Part shown: positions 20,802 to 32,281 of the stretch, one piece after another
Layout: every line of letters begins with the position of its first letter
How positions within the stretch are numbered: the stretch's first letter is position 1
Assembly (NCBI GenBank): GCA_951640195.1
Contig: OX621169.1
Location: 434,001-498,000 of the forward strand
Source of the DNA: Porpolomopsis calyptriformis
Taxonomy: Eukaryota; Basidiomycota; Agaricomycetes; Agaricales; Hygrophoraceae
Reading direction: 5' to 3'
DNA: 64,000 nt
Notes under the pieces: generated by a model
Told to the model about the DNA's origin: nothing
The model's input: the letters and a program-made list of their open reading frames with translations, nothing else
The model's database searches: none
Program-made: the position numbers and the translations under genes

Positions 20802-22768
20802 ATGTTGAAAATTCAGAATGACTGTAACAGCTGGCCAGAATTAGATGGCGATTTTAGTTATTCAGAATTTTACAACAATATTGTGGATTATTTTGAAGTT
20901 ACTCCTGGCCCTCAAGCTAAAGCACACATGGATGAACTGCTCCATTGGTGGACACAGTACATCTTATTGCTGTAAGAATCAATGCTAATTCTAGTTCTCA
21001 CAATTATACAGTTAGGTTTTTGGATTCTGAGAGCAAATGCAACCTTGCACTTGCACATCAACAAGCATATTGGCAGCACAATGTGCAGCATAGGAGGTGT
21101 TAGAGGCTACATAAATTTGCTTCAAATTAAATTGTATTCTATATTGTACAATAAATTGGTTTCATCTATTCTTTCTAGTTGTGTGAGAACTATATTATAG
21201 TTGCTTTGGAAGGCCTCTGCTATTGTATTCAAACTTGTACTACTATATATCAGGCCTAACATATTATTAGGCTTGGCAATATGCTTGGAATATTCCAGGT
21301 CCAGTTACTACAATGAATTGGGTTACACAATAACTAATATTGTAGTCCCTTTGGAAGGTCTCTCCAATTGTCTTTGATCTTGTACCACTTTACATCAGGC
21401 CTACTATATTATATACTTGACAAAGTGTTTTGAATATTGTAGGCAAATCTACTAGTCTTGTACCCCTTTACATCAGGCCTACTATATTATATGCCTGGTG
21501 AAGTGTCTAGAATATTAAGGGAAAGTCTATTGCATAGTACTCAGTTACACAACACTATCTTATTTATACAGGTTGCAAATAACAAAAATAATTATAATCA
21601 TTGGGAACACAACCTTCCTTTATTATCCAAGGTAGTCAGTTGCAATGTAGGCTATAATTATTATACATCTTGGAGTAATTTTATACTTTGTAATACAGTT
21701 ATAATCCCCTACTGTAATTTCCCTGAATTACTGATATTACTATGTCACAGCCTTCAAAAAAGAGATCCCACTCCCAGGATGATCCTTTAATGGATGCTAC
21801 TATTGCCAAGTATAAAGTGGTCACAATCCTCCCAGCTTTACCCAATAACATGGACAATACCACCTATAAAAGTATGGATGTGGAGGTGTTGAAGACTACT
21901 AACTTAGACCTATCCCAAAACCTCACTTTCACTACCCTCCTCCTTGCTACAATTGTGTTGACCTCAAATAGGCTACTTAACTAAGAATATGAAAAAAACC
22001 TAAATGCAAAGGTTTTATTGGAGAACCACCTAGAGTTAAGAGACAAGCTGAAGTTAGTGTGGTAGAAGAAAGCATTTAGGGACATATGGAACTTAGGTAG
22101 GATATTATTCTTTTCTTCTCTATATATTTTTCTTTCCTTACCACAATGTTGGTCAGAAATTCTTAGATCTGTGCAAGAACCTCATTATGAAAGAGGGTCA
22201 ACACTTGAACATCCTTTGCTTATCTCTAAAGTCCAAAGTGAATCAGGTTTGTTAGTACTCTACCTAACTATTTATTTAGGTTCAAACTAATCTATCTCAT
22301 ACAGTTACTATCCATTCTTGGATAACAAAATATATTAGTAATGCAAGTGAGTTATTCTATCAGTATATAGCCAGTTACTCTAACAAAATATACATTGATT
22401 GTTCAATCCTCAGGTATAGGGAAGTTATGCATGATTGATGAACTTTCAAGACTGCACTTAGTTATGCCTCTAAATCTTTGAACAAGCTTAGAAGGTAAAT
22501 TCCATTATCTCTTGTAGTTGTTCATACTATGATCTCAGGACCAGGGTTTCCTCCACCAGATGAGCTTGTTTATAACTACCTTCTCAAAAGCCACTTGAAG
22601 GTAGAAGCATTTGACTGTGCTAGCACATTTTTGTGTTTACTCTTTGTTATTCTACTTGATTACTTGCAACAAATTGACAAGAAAATAGCCAATATCCTAC
22701 AACAGCCTAATGTAGAGTTGCCTGAATTAGATGTGGCCAAATTTCAGTTCATTATAACAAGTAGTTAA
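20802..22768 (+). pseudogene. Three exon-like remnants of an unidentified gene or element
   Basis: Readable pieces are 20802-20975 (starts MLKIQNDCNSWPELDGDF, includes TPGPQAKAHMDELLHWW), 21742-22080 (MSQPSKKRSHSQDDPLMD, then LLATIVLTSNRLLN and LNAKVLLENHLELRDKLK, coiled-coil-like) and 22529-22768 (PGFPPPDELVYNYLL, LPELDVAKFQFI). They share strand, AT-richness and CpG depletion and may be parts of one gene. Stops interrupt them. I cannot assign a function. Confidence 0.4.
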
Positions 22769-22829
22769 ACATTCTATAGCCATGGTGAACTATGATAACA
22801 ATTCTGCAACATTAGCAAAACCTAAAAAT

Positions 22830-23650
22830 ACTTGAGGTACTTGATATTACTTGACACTACTAAAATCTATTTGATACACTTAGTTAACTTAATTCAAGTA
22901 ATGTCAAGTATATTAAGATATAACAAGATATTAAGAGAAAATATTTTACTTATTATACTTTTACCTTATTAACTTGAAGCTCCTTAAAGTACTTGAAGCT
23001 ACTTGAAGCTACTTGAAGCACTTGAAGCCACTTGAAGTGCTTGAAGTGCTTGAAACTGCTTGAAGTACTTAAAGCTACTTGAAGCACTTAATAAAGTTAC
23101 TTAGAGTACTTGAAGTACTTAAAGCTACTTAAAGCTGCTTGAAGCTGCTTGAAGTACTGGAAGCTAAGGCTACTTGAAGTACTAGAAGCTACTTGAGGCT
23201 ACTTGAAGTATTTGATAAAGTACTTGAAACTACTTGAAGCTACTTGAAGTATTTAATGAAGTACTTGATGAAGTTACTTATTAATAAATACTTAAACTAC
23301 TTGATAAAGTTACTTAAATACTTGAAGTACTAAAAGCTACTTAAGGCTACTTAAAGCTACTTGAAGTGCTTGAAACTGCTTGAAATTACTTAAAGCTACA
23401 TAAAATTATTTTATCTAAATCAAATTCTCCAAGTTTTTCAAGTATAAATGAAGTAGTGTTAAGTGCTTCAAGTAACTTCAAGTACTTCAAGCATTTAAGT
23501 AACTTTATCAAGTATTTAAGTGACTTTGTCAAGTATTTAAGTAACTTTGTTAAGTATTTAAGTAACTTTCAAGTATTTAAGTAATGTTATTATAATAAGT
23601 ACTTTATCAAGTACTTCAACTGCTTCAAGTGTATCAAGTAACTTATACTA
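22830..23650. repeat. Foldback minisatellite of a 10-bp TACTTGAAGC motif
   Basis: The left arm (about 22830-23400) is a degenerate array of ACTTGAAG-containing units about 10-11 bp apart, such as CTACTTGAAG and TGCTTGAAGC. After a short spacer (about 23400-23440) the motif appears as its reverse complement (CTTCAAGT, to about 23645). The whole could fold into a long imperfect hairpin. It has no coding content and almost no CG. Confidence 0.85.
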
Positions 23651-23716
23651 AAAATGCAAAATTTACTAAGTCCAAAACTTACACATATTTATAGAGAAAC
23701 TATATCATTTTTATAT

Positions 23717-23797
23717 AGGAGCAAATAGTCTAGTGGTTAATATATATAAACTTTGTACTTTATTTAAGAGTGTGAGAATTTAAATCTAGTTCAGTAC
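23717..23797 (+). mobile_element. tRNA-derived (SINE-like) relic
   Basis: GAGCAAATAGTCTAGTGGTTA resembles a tRNA 5' part with box A (TAGTCTAGTGGTTA). It is followed about 45 bp later by AGAATTTAAATCTAGTTC, a degraded box B/T-arm (from GGTTCGAATCC-type sequence). The stems no longer pair, so it is not a functional tRNA. Confidence 0.45.
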
Positions 23798-25017
23798 AAT
23801 ATTAATTAATTATTAATACAATTCTTAGAGCGCATTTGGTAGTGATTTTAGAAAAATAAATATGTCAGATTGTCAAAAATACACATGATCAGATTGCAAC
23901 AGAGAAATCAGATTATGTGATTTGAGTAGACTCTGCCATACACCTCACTTGATATATGTCAGATATACCCATATCCTACCTAGCAATCACTGCAACCATC
24001 CTCCTCATCATCACTGGAGCTGTTTTAGCAGCTGCCATCTCCTCTCATTTTAACAAGAACCCCTAACACACATCAAAACTGACAGGTCAGGATTGGGTAG
24101 ATGAGCTTTTAGCTGGATATGATACAAGGTTTTACAATAAAATCAGTAGCACAAACACATTTTCTGAAGGCTGGTGAAGATGCTTGAGAGGCTTGTGGGC
24201 CTCGGGGACACAGCATATGTCTTGATCAAAGAGCAGGTTGCCATTTTTCTCCACTTCATGTGATGATGTCAGAAATCTTGAACCCAATACCTTGCACCAT
24301 CTGAGCATACTCATCCTGCGCACCTTTGGATGATGTCATATCATCTTGCATGATCTGAGTGTACTCATCCTGCACACCTATCACAATTTATATAACAAAC
24401 CACTAAACTGTAAAGGTTTGGGATAAGTTATCACACTTTGCTCAATACCAGGATATGCACAGAACCAATGTATTGGGGCAATCTGCTATAAGCAGGAGTG
24501 GGATGTAAACTTATTGTTTACCTAAGCGTAACCGGTACTTAAGGTATCCGGTACAAATACGTACAAACACAGCATGGTGGCTGTATGTAACATATCTGTT
24601 ACATAAACAGAAGATAACTCAAGATCTACTGATCAGATTCACTCCGAAATTGGTTTGTTGGAATCCCTAAAGCCATGTGCCATCCGAGTGCACTTGACTT
24701 GCGCACTCTGAGCCACTCCACCATTCAGACCATCCATAATGGTCCCTTTCTTCCCTTTCTACTTTTTATCCTATACATTCTGTTAGAGTCCCCTTTGAAG
24801 GCTATATTGTAGATGTTTTCCCCTTACATATAAGGTTCTTATGACCCTTAGATGTTCGTTCCTCTTAGTCCTTCATAAAATCCCTTTATTTACTACACAT
24901 ATATAATATATGTATTTCATAGTGGACTCTTTAGTTTTAACTTACTTGTCTATATACTGTGGTTCCACCTTGAATCTAATAGCTTCTTTGGAACACTTGT
25001 TAACCCTAGATTGTGTT
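23798..25017. other. Gene-free stretch upstream of the copia element
   Basis: No convincing coding sequence is seen. Notable are the palindromes GTAAAC-TTATT-GTTTAC near 24509-24525 and ATGTAACA-TATC-TGTTACAT near 24585-24604, possibly termini of eroded elements. CG content rises toward 24.5 kb, so this part is younger than the block to its left. Confidence 0.4.
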
Positions 25018-25022
25018 GTGTT

Positions 25023-25134
25023 TGATGAAGTTGGTTGGATGAAAAATGTCGGATTAAGGAAAATACTAAAGATTACATAATCGATATGCGCGTACATTTG
25101 TATCAATGGTGTCGTGATTGTACATATCCCAACA
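25023..25134 (-). repeat. Copia 3' LTR (112 bp)
   Basis: On the minus strand it starts TGTTGGGATATG and ends TTCATCA. It matches 36135-36246 apart from about six transitions. At 112 bp it is unusually short. Confidence 0.93.
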
Positions 25135-25578
25135 CTCCCCCTCAATCACAACGTAGTCCTAGCTTGTTGCGGAAGTACATAAACTTCGGAGCCAGGAGGG
25201 CTTTCGTGAAGATGTCAGCGATGTTTTCGGAGGTAGGGACATAGATGATTTCGACATCCTTGTTTGTTACCGATTCCCTGATGAAATGATATCGGATGTC
25301 GATGTGCTTGGATCGAGTATGGAACTTGTTGTTCTTCGCGAGGGCGATCGCGCCTTGGTTATCCAAATAGAGGGTAGTCGGGTTCGTGAATTTTGAGGTG
25401 AGTTCTCCCAAAAATTGTCGTACCCATAACAGTTCCTTCAGGGCATGGGTTTGCCCAATGTACTCGGATTCCGTACTTGAGAGGGCCACAATAGGCTGCT
25501 TCTTCGAGCTCCATGTGACAGTCCCTTCTCCCATCCGCATCACATATCCGGATATTGAGTGTCTATCCGACTGGGATC

Positions 25579-25946
25579 TGTTATGATTCGGTAGTCGAAG
25601 GGTTTTACTTCTCGCATTGGAGGGGCTGATGAGGGAAATGGAATTCAACTAAAGAGTGGGGGAACTAACTAGGAATTGAACTTAACCTACTGACTAAAGA
25701 TCAGGCTTTATATACTAACTACCTGAGTTGCCATGAGTCAGTCGTACGTACGATTACAAAGCGGAATCCAGAATGTGACTAGTGAAGAGTCACAAAAAGA
25801 ATAGCGGAAATGGAATGTGACTTGTGAAGAGTCGGAAGGAAGGTACATGTGATCAGTCTATATATAAAACGGTAAAGCGGAAGGATGAACGGAATGGAGA
25901 CTAATCAAATATGACTAAAAGGAAAAAGAAAAAAGTGTCCATGACA
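25579..25946 (-). repeat. Gypsy 3' LTR (368 bp)
   Basis: On the minus strand it starts TGTCATGGACAC and ends ATCATAACA. It is paired with 31912-32281. Confidence 0.93.
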
Positions 25947-26026
25947 TACACCCACACTAAAAGGAATTTCATCCCGAAATTCGAGGCAGCTTCGAGAGTG
26001 TCGATGGGTGCGGAGGAGGGGAAGGA

Positions 26027-26692
26027 CTAGATTAAGTCCTTGTCGGAGACGGCGGTTGACAGGGAAATAATGTCGGCCAGGGAAGTGTCGTCGTCGTCGG
26101 GGATGGCGATGGGGTTTGACGATGAACCGAGGGGAACGATGAGCGGTCCTGGGAAAACAGGAGGGACCGGGGAATCAAGATGGGGAAGTACCTTTATGAC
26201 TTCCTTGTATTTCGTCTCCCAGTGTTTGGCCTGTTCTCGCCAATACTCACTTGCTCTTCTCTTTCCATCTAAACTCATTCCTTGATTGTACAGTTCTTCA
26301 TTCAACCTCGCGATTTCGTCTTTATAGTATTTGACATCCTTCTGCAGTGACTCGATGATTTGCTCAGGTGGGATGGGTGGCGCGATGATTTCCTCTGGCC
26401 ATATGGGAAGGTCCCGGTTGCGCGCACGACGGTTGTGTTGCCAGAGTTGTCCGGCGAGCTCAGCTTCACTGTAGGCGGAGGAGGTGGAAGCGAGCGGAGG
26501 GGGAGCGCGGCGAGGGGGTTGTCCTCCAGTGGACATATGAGGAGCGCGGGGTGGACAACCACCGGTTGACTTGCAAGCGGTTTGGTGTGAGCGTTCTGCG
26601 GGCATAGTGATGTCGATTTCTAGTGAAAGACGGAGATGAAAGAGATTATAAGGATGTGTCGGAGTTTGGAAAGGTGATAGAAGTGAAAACAT
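26027..26692 (-). CDS. Extra ORF of the gypsy element, downstream of pol
   Basis: This intact 221-aa ORF lies between the pol stop and the 3' LTR, on the same strand as gag-pol. The N-terminal part is Pro/Arg-rich (GGQPPRRAPPPL), the middle is a predicted coiled coil (QIIESLQKDVKYYKDEIARL, YWREQAKHWETKYKEV), and the C-terminal part is acidic (AIPDDDDTSLADI). An internal ATG at 26605 (MPAERSHQT) is an alternative start, as the first 29 residues look like leader sequence. It has no domain I recognise. Its position is where retroviruses carry env, but there is no signal peptide or transmembrane segment. Confidence 0.65.
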   Translation of the reverse strand: MFSLLSPFQTPTHPYNLFHLRLSLEIDITMPAERSHQTACKSTGGCPPRAPHMSTGGQPPRRAPPPLASTSSAYSEAELAGQLWQHNRRARNRDLPIWPEEIIAPPIPPEQIIESLQKDVKYYKDEIARLNEELYNQGMSLDGKRRASEYWREQAKHWETKYKEVIKVLPHLDSPVPPVFPGPLIVPLGSSSNPIAIPDDDDTSLADIISLSTAVSDKDLI

Positions 26693-26724
26693 AAATGAGG
26701 GGAGTTGATACTATGAAAGAATGA

Positions 26725-29700
26725 TTAGGTCACCATTTGAATTGAGTGTTCGTATTCTAGAATTCGTTCTTTCGCATGGAGGAGATTCTTCTTCGGCTCC
26801 CAAGTTGCTTCTTCAATGGGATAGCCGACCCATTTAACCAAATACGTACGACGTCGGGTAGACCCGTGGTGTTGGAGAATTTGTTCGACCTCGTATTCTT
26901 CTTTCTCTTGAATGACATCCGGAGGTGGACGGAGATTATCATCTACTTCCTCTGGGTGGAGATCGGAGTTAATGTTAGCGGGTCTCAGGAGTGAAATGTG
27001 AAAGATGTCGTGTATTTTCCATGATAAGGGAAGGGCCAGGCGATAAGAGACTTTTCCGATTCTTTCTAGAACTTTGAACGGTCCAGTGCGTCGGACATCA
27101 AGTTTGAGGGTTGGACGACCTGTTTTTAAGTTATGGGTATCAAGATAAACAAATTGACCTATTTGGAGTTGGGTATCTTTCCGTTTACGATCTGCGAAGC
27201 GTTTCATGGTTTCGGCCGTTGTTTCTAGAGCTTTTGTGGCTTCTTCGTGGGCTTCTGTGAGATGATCGTGAAAGGCATCTGCTGCGGGATTGGAAGTAGG
27301 GATCACAGGGATAGATGGGATGAAGGGATGTTGGCCAGTATCAAGGTAAAAGGGAGTGTGTTTCGTCGAGGAGTGTTGTCGGTTATTGTATGCGAATTCA
27401 GCTGGGGATAGCCAGTTGGACCAATCGTCTTGCATAAAGTTTGTATATAAACGAAGGTATTGTTCAAGTTCTTGATTGGTGCGTTCCGTTTGACCATCAG
27501 TTTGGGGGTGATAAGCGGTGGATAGACCGGAGATGATTCCCAAATGAGTATTGAGAGCTTTCGCGAATTTGGAAGCGAACTGAGTTCCTCGATCGGTTAT
27601 GATCTTCTTTGGCCAGCCGTGGTGTTTCCATACGTTGTCCCTGAAGAGTTTTGCGACTCCTTCTGCAGAAATATTCGATGTCGTTGGGATAAAGTGAGCG
27701 CGTTTGGTAAAGCAATCAACAACGACTAAGACAGCATCGTAGCCAGATGATTGGGGGAGTTCCACGATTAGATCGGTGGTGATTTCTTCCCAAGGTCGAG
27801 ACGAAGGGGGAATGGGTTCCAGGAGACCTGCAGGCTTCGAAGGATAGAGCTTGACTTGTTGGCAGGTCGGACAGGATGATACGAATACACGGATGTCAGG
27901 GGCAGCACTACTCCAGGTGTAGTTCCGCAACACAAGCTCACGTGTCTTCTCGATTCCAGGATGGCCTCCATGGGGTAGGGAGTGGGTCAATCGAATTATC
28001 TCTGTGCGTAGCGATACGTCCGCTGGCACGACAATACGATCTCCTGCATCTCTCACAATTCCGTCAGTGAAGGAGTAGCCGGAAGAGGAATCGGATAATT
28101 TGATGTGAATGTCCTCTGGGATTTGATTGAAGTCGGGGAAGCGAAGTCTTGACATGAAAGAGGGTTCGGACATGGAAATGATAGCATTGATGAAACGTTC
28201 GGGGGGGAGGAGGGCTTTGCCTTCTAGTTCTTCTTTTTCTGTACGACGGTGGTCGGGTCGGCGGGAGAGTCCATCGGCTTTGTTCTTAACTCCAGGGGAA
28301 TACTCGATCTTGAAGTCGAATCTGCCTAAGAATTCCATCCAACGTGCTTGTCGTCTGGAGAGGGATCTGTTCTGCATGAAATACTTGAGCGCTAAATTGT
28401 CTGTTTTTATCAATACAGTATCCCTTGCGCCCTCTAAAAGATAGCGCCAATACTTGAGGGAAGTGACGATTGCAAGCATCTCCAGGTCATGGGTAGGATA
28501 GTTGTACTTGGCAGGGAGTAGGGATTTCGAGAAAAAGCCAACGGGGTGCCAACCATTGTCGTGTTTTTGAGATAAGACCGCGCCAATACCGAAATCGGAG
28601 GCATTGGTCTCCAGGAGGTAAGGAAGGTCTGGCCGCAGGGTAAGAAGGACAGGGGCTGTAGTGACGAGATATTTGAGTTGTTCAAAGGCTTCTTGATACA
28701 AAGGAGACCAATCCCAAGGTTGGTCTTTCCGCAAAAGTCCACAGAGGGGACGAACGACTGAGGAGAAACTTTTGATATAACGACACCAGAAGTTGGTGGT
28801 GCCAAGGAAGGACTGGAGGTCTCGCAGTTTTTGGGGTGTCGGCCAATTGATAATGGCGTCTACCTTTTTTGGATTAATAGCGAGTTGACCTTTACTGATG
28901 ATCGTACCAAGGTATGTAACAGAGGTCTTCTCCATTTGGCATTTGACAGGTTTGGCGGATAGTTGATTCTTCTCCATGAGTTTAAGGGTTTCGTCAGTCC
29001 AGTGGCGGATTTCTTCGGGGGTGTCGCCCATAATAAGAATGTCATCAATATAGATGTGAACACAGCCAGAGTCTAGAACAGGTTTAAAGAGAACGTCTAT
29101 CATTCGTTGAAAAGATGCTGGGGAGTTTCATAGTCCAAAGAACATAACGGTCAGCTCAAAGAGTCCTCGATTGGTGATGAAAGCTGCCTTCCACTTGTCG
29201 CCTTCCTTGAGTCGTATATTATTAAATCCCCATTGGATATCGATGACAGTGAAGAGCGAAGCAGTAGCAAGCTTCGGCACTTGGAGAATTTCCGATAGAA
29301 GGGGGAGGGGATAATGATCAGGAATGGTTTTTGAGTTGATGTAGCGATAGTCCTGGATGGGACGTAGACCAGCACTGAGACCTTTAGCATTGATCTCTTC
29401 AGCCTTTTTCGCAAAGAAGAAAGGAGCAGCTTGTGGTGATTTCGATAGACGTATCCGACCTGTTCTGAGATTTTCGTCAACAAACTTGTTGAGTTCCACC
29501 TGTTCATAGGGGGAAAGGGGATAGAGTTTTCCGACTTGAAATTTGGTGTTCGGGTAGAGGTTGATCGCATAATCAAAGGAACGTCGAGGAGGAAGTTTGT
29601 CGAATTCTGCGGTATGGAAAACACGCCAGAAATTATGATAATGACTGGGAATGAAGGATTTAATGTCCTCCTCGATGGAAACTGGTCGGGAGTGGTCAAC

Positions 29701-30375
29701 TCCGACCAAACGGATAAAGGAGTCATGTTTCAGACTCGAACGGATAAAGGAGTTATGTTTCAGACTCAAATCAAAGACGTAGAGTTCTTCCTGTGGGGGC
29801 AACACTCCGACTCGCATACTACTGAACAGCGTGTCACCAGACGCAAAGGTTAAGGTGCCTTTTGTCCAATTGATAGTGGGGTTGTGTCGCAAGAGCCATG
29901 GGAAGCCGAGGATGACCTGTTGCTTTTTTCCTAAGTTGGTGACCTCCAACCGGATTCGTTCTCGAAAAGATAGATCTGGTGCCTCGATAAACAGGTCTGT
30001 GTCGTGCGTGATGGGACCTCCTCGGTTCTCGGAACCATCAGCATTTCGTACCAGTACAACCTCATCCAACGGATAGGTCGATATCTCCATTTGATGAACG
30101 AATGCTTCGTCAATAAAATTCCCTGAGGCGCCAGAGTCAATGAGTGCTATGATAGCCACTCGTCGAAGATTGTCGGCACTCGTGATCCAAAGATAGAATT
30201 CGAGAGCGCCTTTGCCCTGTTCAAGTGTGCCAAGAAAACGAAAACTTTTCATAGATGATGGTACACATACATGGGACTCAGCCAAAGTGCTCGGGCATTT
30301 AGCACTTGGCCGGACTAAAAATCCTTTTGCTCTTTTAACGCTCGAGCTAGCGCAGCCCGTCTCTCCTTGTCCCAA
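26725..30375 (-). pseudogene. Gypsy pol: protease, RT, RNase H, integrase, chromodomain
   Basis: The protease motif is ALIDSGASGNFID. RT has LRPIQDYRYINS, the ITNRGLFE region and the catalytic YIDDILIMG. The RNase H motif reads ETNASDFGIGAVLS, where the usual catalytic Asp is Asn. Integrase has an HHCC finger (LPHGGHPGIEKT...CPTCQ) and DDE residues (TTDLIVELP, TDRGTQFAS, QTERTNQEL). A C-terminal chromodomain (YEVEQILQHHG...YLVKWVGYPIEEATWEP) identifies a chromovirus. One TGA at 29128-29130 replaces Cys or another residue in FGLxNSPASFQ. No ATG fits the start, so pol was probably made by frameshift from gag, whose end (30315) overlaps it. Confidence 0.92.
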
Positions 30376-31736
30376 TTCGCGATTCCCATATCCTTCAAGT
30401 CGTCTTTTGCCGTCCTTTTCTCTTCTTCGTCATCCTCTGGTACTTCCTCTATCCGTGCTTCCGATTTTTCTGTGTCAACCTGATTGATCGTTCGGACATT
30501 TCGTCCTTTGCCTCGACCGCGATTTCCTCCTTTTCCTCGAGTAGAAGTTGAGGATTCTTGACGTGCCGGAACGTCTTCAGCGCGTGGGCTTCGACATTCG
30601 TTGGCGTAATGTCCCTTTTTGCCACAGTTGTAGCAAGTGATGGAGGAGTTGTCTCGTTTCGCTGTCTTGAGAGAGGCTTCTCTTGATTCTTGTTTGATCG
30701 GGGATGAAGTGGTGGTGGTGGTGAAGCGGGAAGGGTTTCCTCAAGGATTCGATTTGGCTTCAGACTTCTTTCCTTTTTGGTCTCGACTTGACCACAACGC
30801 TTGTTCAGCTCGTTGCTCCTGGTACTGTTCCTCGAACTGGGCTGCTTTCGTCGTCCAGTCCAGCAAGGTCGATGGCATATTGTCCATCGAGTAGATCCGC
30901 ATTCGGATCGGCTGGGGAAGTCCGGCTTTGTAAAACCGAAGTAAGGCGGCCTCGTTGTACTCAGTTCTTGCTGCGTGTTGCATGAACCGGAGGTTGTAGT
31001 CTTCTATCGTTCCTGTCATCTTCACTTTCTCTAGCTCGATCCGCGCCTTCACTGCTGGGTTAATCCTTCCGAAAGCTTCCCTGAAATCGTCCAAGAATGT
31101 TGCGTAATCCCATATGAAATTCCTCGTTCTATCAACTCCTTCCGTGAACAGTCGTCCCCAAGCCCGTGGGTTGCTGTCACTGAGATAAGAGAGCATGTAG
31201 ATGATTTTCTGTTTGTCGTTGTAGTCCTTGACCACAAAATTGAGTCGACATTGGTGAATGAAATCTTCAAGCTTCTCGGAAGTTCCATCGTATTCAGTTG
31301 GATCGGCAATTTTGATTTTGGTGGGGGCTGGAAGTGTAGGGGGAGCAGTTGTCTGGGTAGGTAGTTGAGTGGGAAAGGTCGATGGGAGAGGAGGTTGGAC
31401 GGATTCGGTTCTTCTTGCAGGGTAAACGAAAGGATTCGAGGGGGAAAGTCCAGGTCCCCGAAGTACAGATCGTCGTCGTGGGGGAGGGGTGGTTGGTTCT
31501 GAGTCTTCTCGTCGACTTTCTTTGAGAGCTTTTAATTCCTTTCGGAGTTCATCATTGACGTCGACTTCGTTGTAGTACCAACCACGGAACTGATCGATTT
31601 GTGCTCTTAGGTCTTTGAGCTCTTGTTCGATGTTGAATGGGACGACGACTTCTTCTTCTTCTTGAATGGTAGGGGGGATGTTGCTGGGTCCGGGTGCGGG
31701 AACGCTCTGATCAGCTTCGTATTCTTGTTGAGACAT
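30315..31736 (-). pseudogene. Gypsy gag with CCHC zinc knuckle
   Basis: The frame of 474 codons starts at ATG 31736. It contains a coiled coil (EQELKDLRAQID), a retrotransposon gag core (PTEYDGTSEKLEDFIHQCRL, YMLSYLSDSNPRAWGRLF, FREAFGRINPAVKARIELEK) and the zinc knuckle CYNCGKKGHYANEC. A single TGA at 30741-30743 (after KSNP, before GNPSRF) fits Arg CGA to TGA. Confidence 0.9.
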
Positions 31737-31911
31737 TGATGTTAGTGATGATGACGAGGGGGAAAGGGGGATGATGGATTGTGCAGGGGTTTGGAATACT
31801 ATAGGTTGAAAGGGAGTATCTGAATCTGCGGATGAGAAGATTGACCTTGTTAAGTCTTCGGCAGGATCCAGAGTGGAAGTAGTTTGATACGCAAGAAGGA
31901 AGTTCGATTCT

Positions 31912-32281
31912 TGTTATGATTCGGTAGTCGAAGGGTTTTACTTCTCGCATTGGAGGGGCTGATGAGGGAAATGGAATTCGACTAAAGAGTGGGGGAACTA
32001 ACTAGGAATCGAACTTAACCTACTGACTAAAGATCAGGCTTTATATACTAACTACCTGAGTCGCCATGAGTCAGTCGTACATACAATTACAAAGCGGAAT
32101 CTGGAATGTGACTAGTGAAGAGTCACAAAAAGAATAGCGGAAATGGAATGTGACTCGTGAAGAGTCGGAAGGAAGGTACATGTGATCAGTCTCTATATAT
32201 AAAATGGTAAAGCGGAAGGATGAACGGAATGGAGACTAATCAAATATGACTAAAAGGAAAAAGAAAAAAGTGTCCGTGACA
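31912..32281 (-). repeat. Gypsy 5' LTR (370 bp)
   Basis: On the minus strand it starts TGTCACGGACAC and is followed downstream by gag. It is paired with 25579-25946. Confidence 0.93.

Larger units (their letters stand above)
25579..32281 (-). mobile_element. Ty3/gypsy chromovirus nested in the copia element
   Basis: This is a complete 6703-bp element with LTRs of 368 and 370 bp, flanked by a perfect 5-bp target duplication GGATC (25574-25578 and 32282-32286). The order on the minus strand is 5' LTR, gag, pol with chromodomain, an extra ORF, 3' LTR. The LTRs differ by about ten transitions, mainly CG versus TG/CA, and one 2-bp indel. Two TGA stops (30741 and 29128) break gag and pol. It is younger than its copia host. 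Confidence 0.95.

Noticed and set aside
24509..24604. Possible solo LTR with palindromic ends
   Set aside because: Only short palindromes are visible; no second copy or target duplication supports an LTR.
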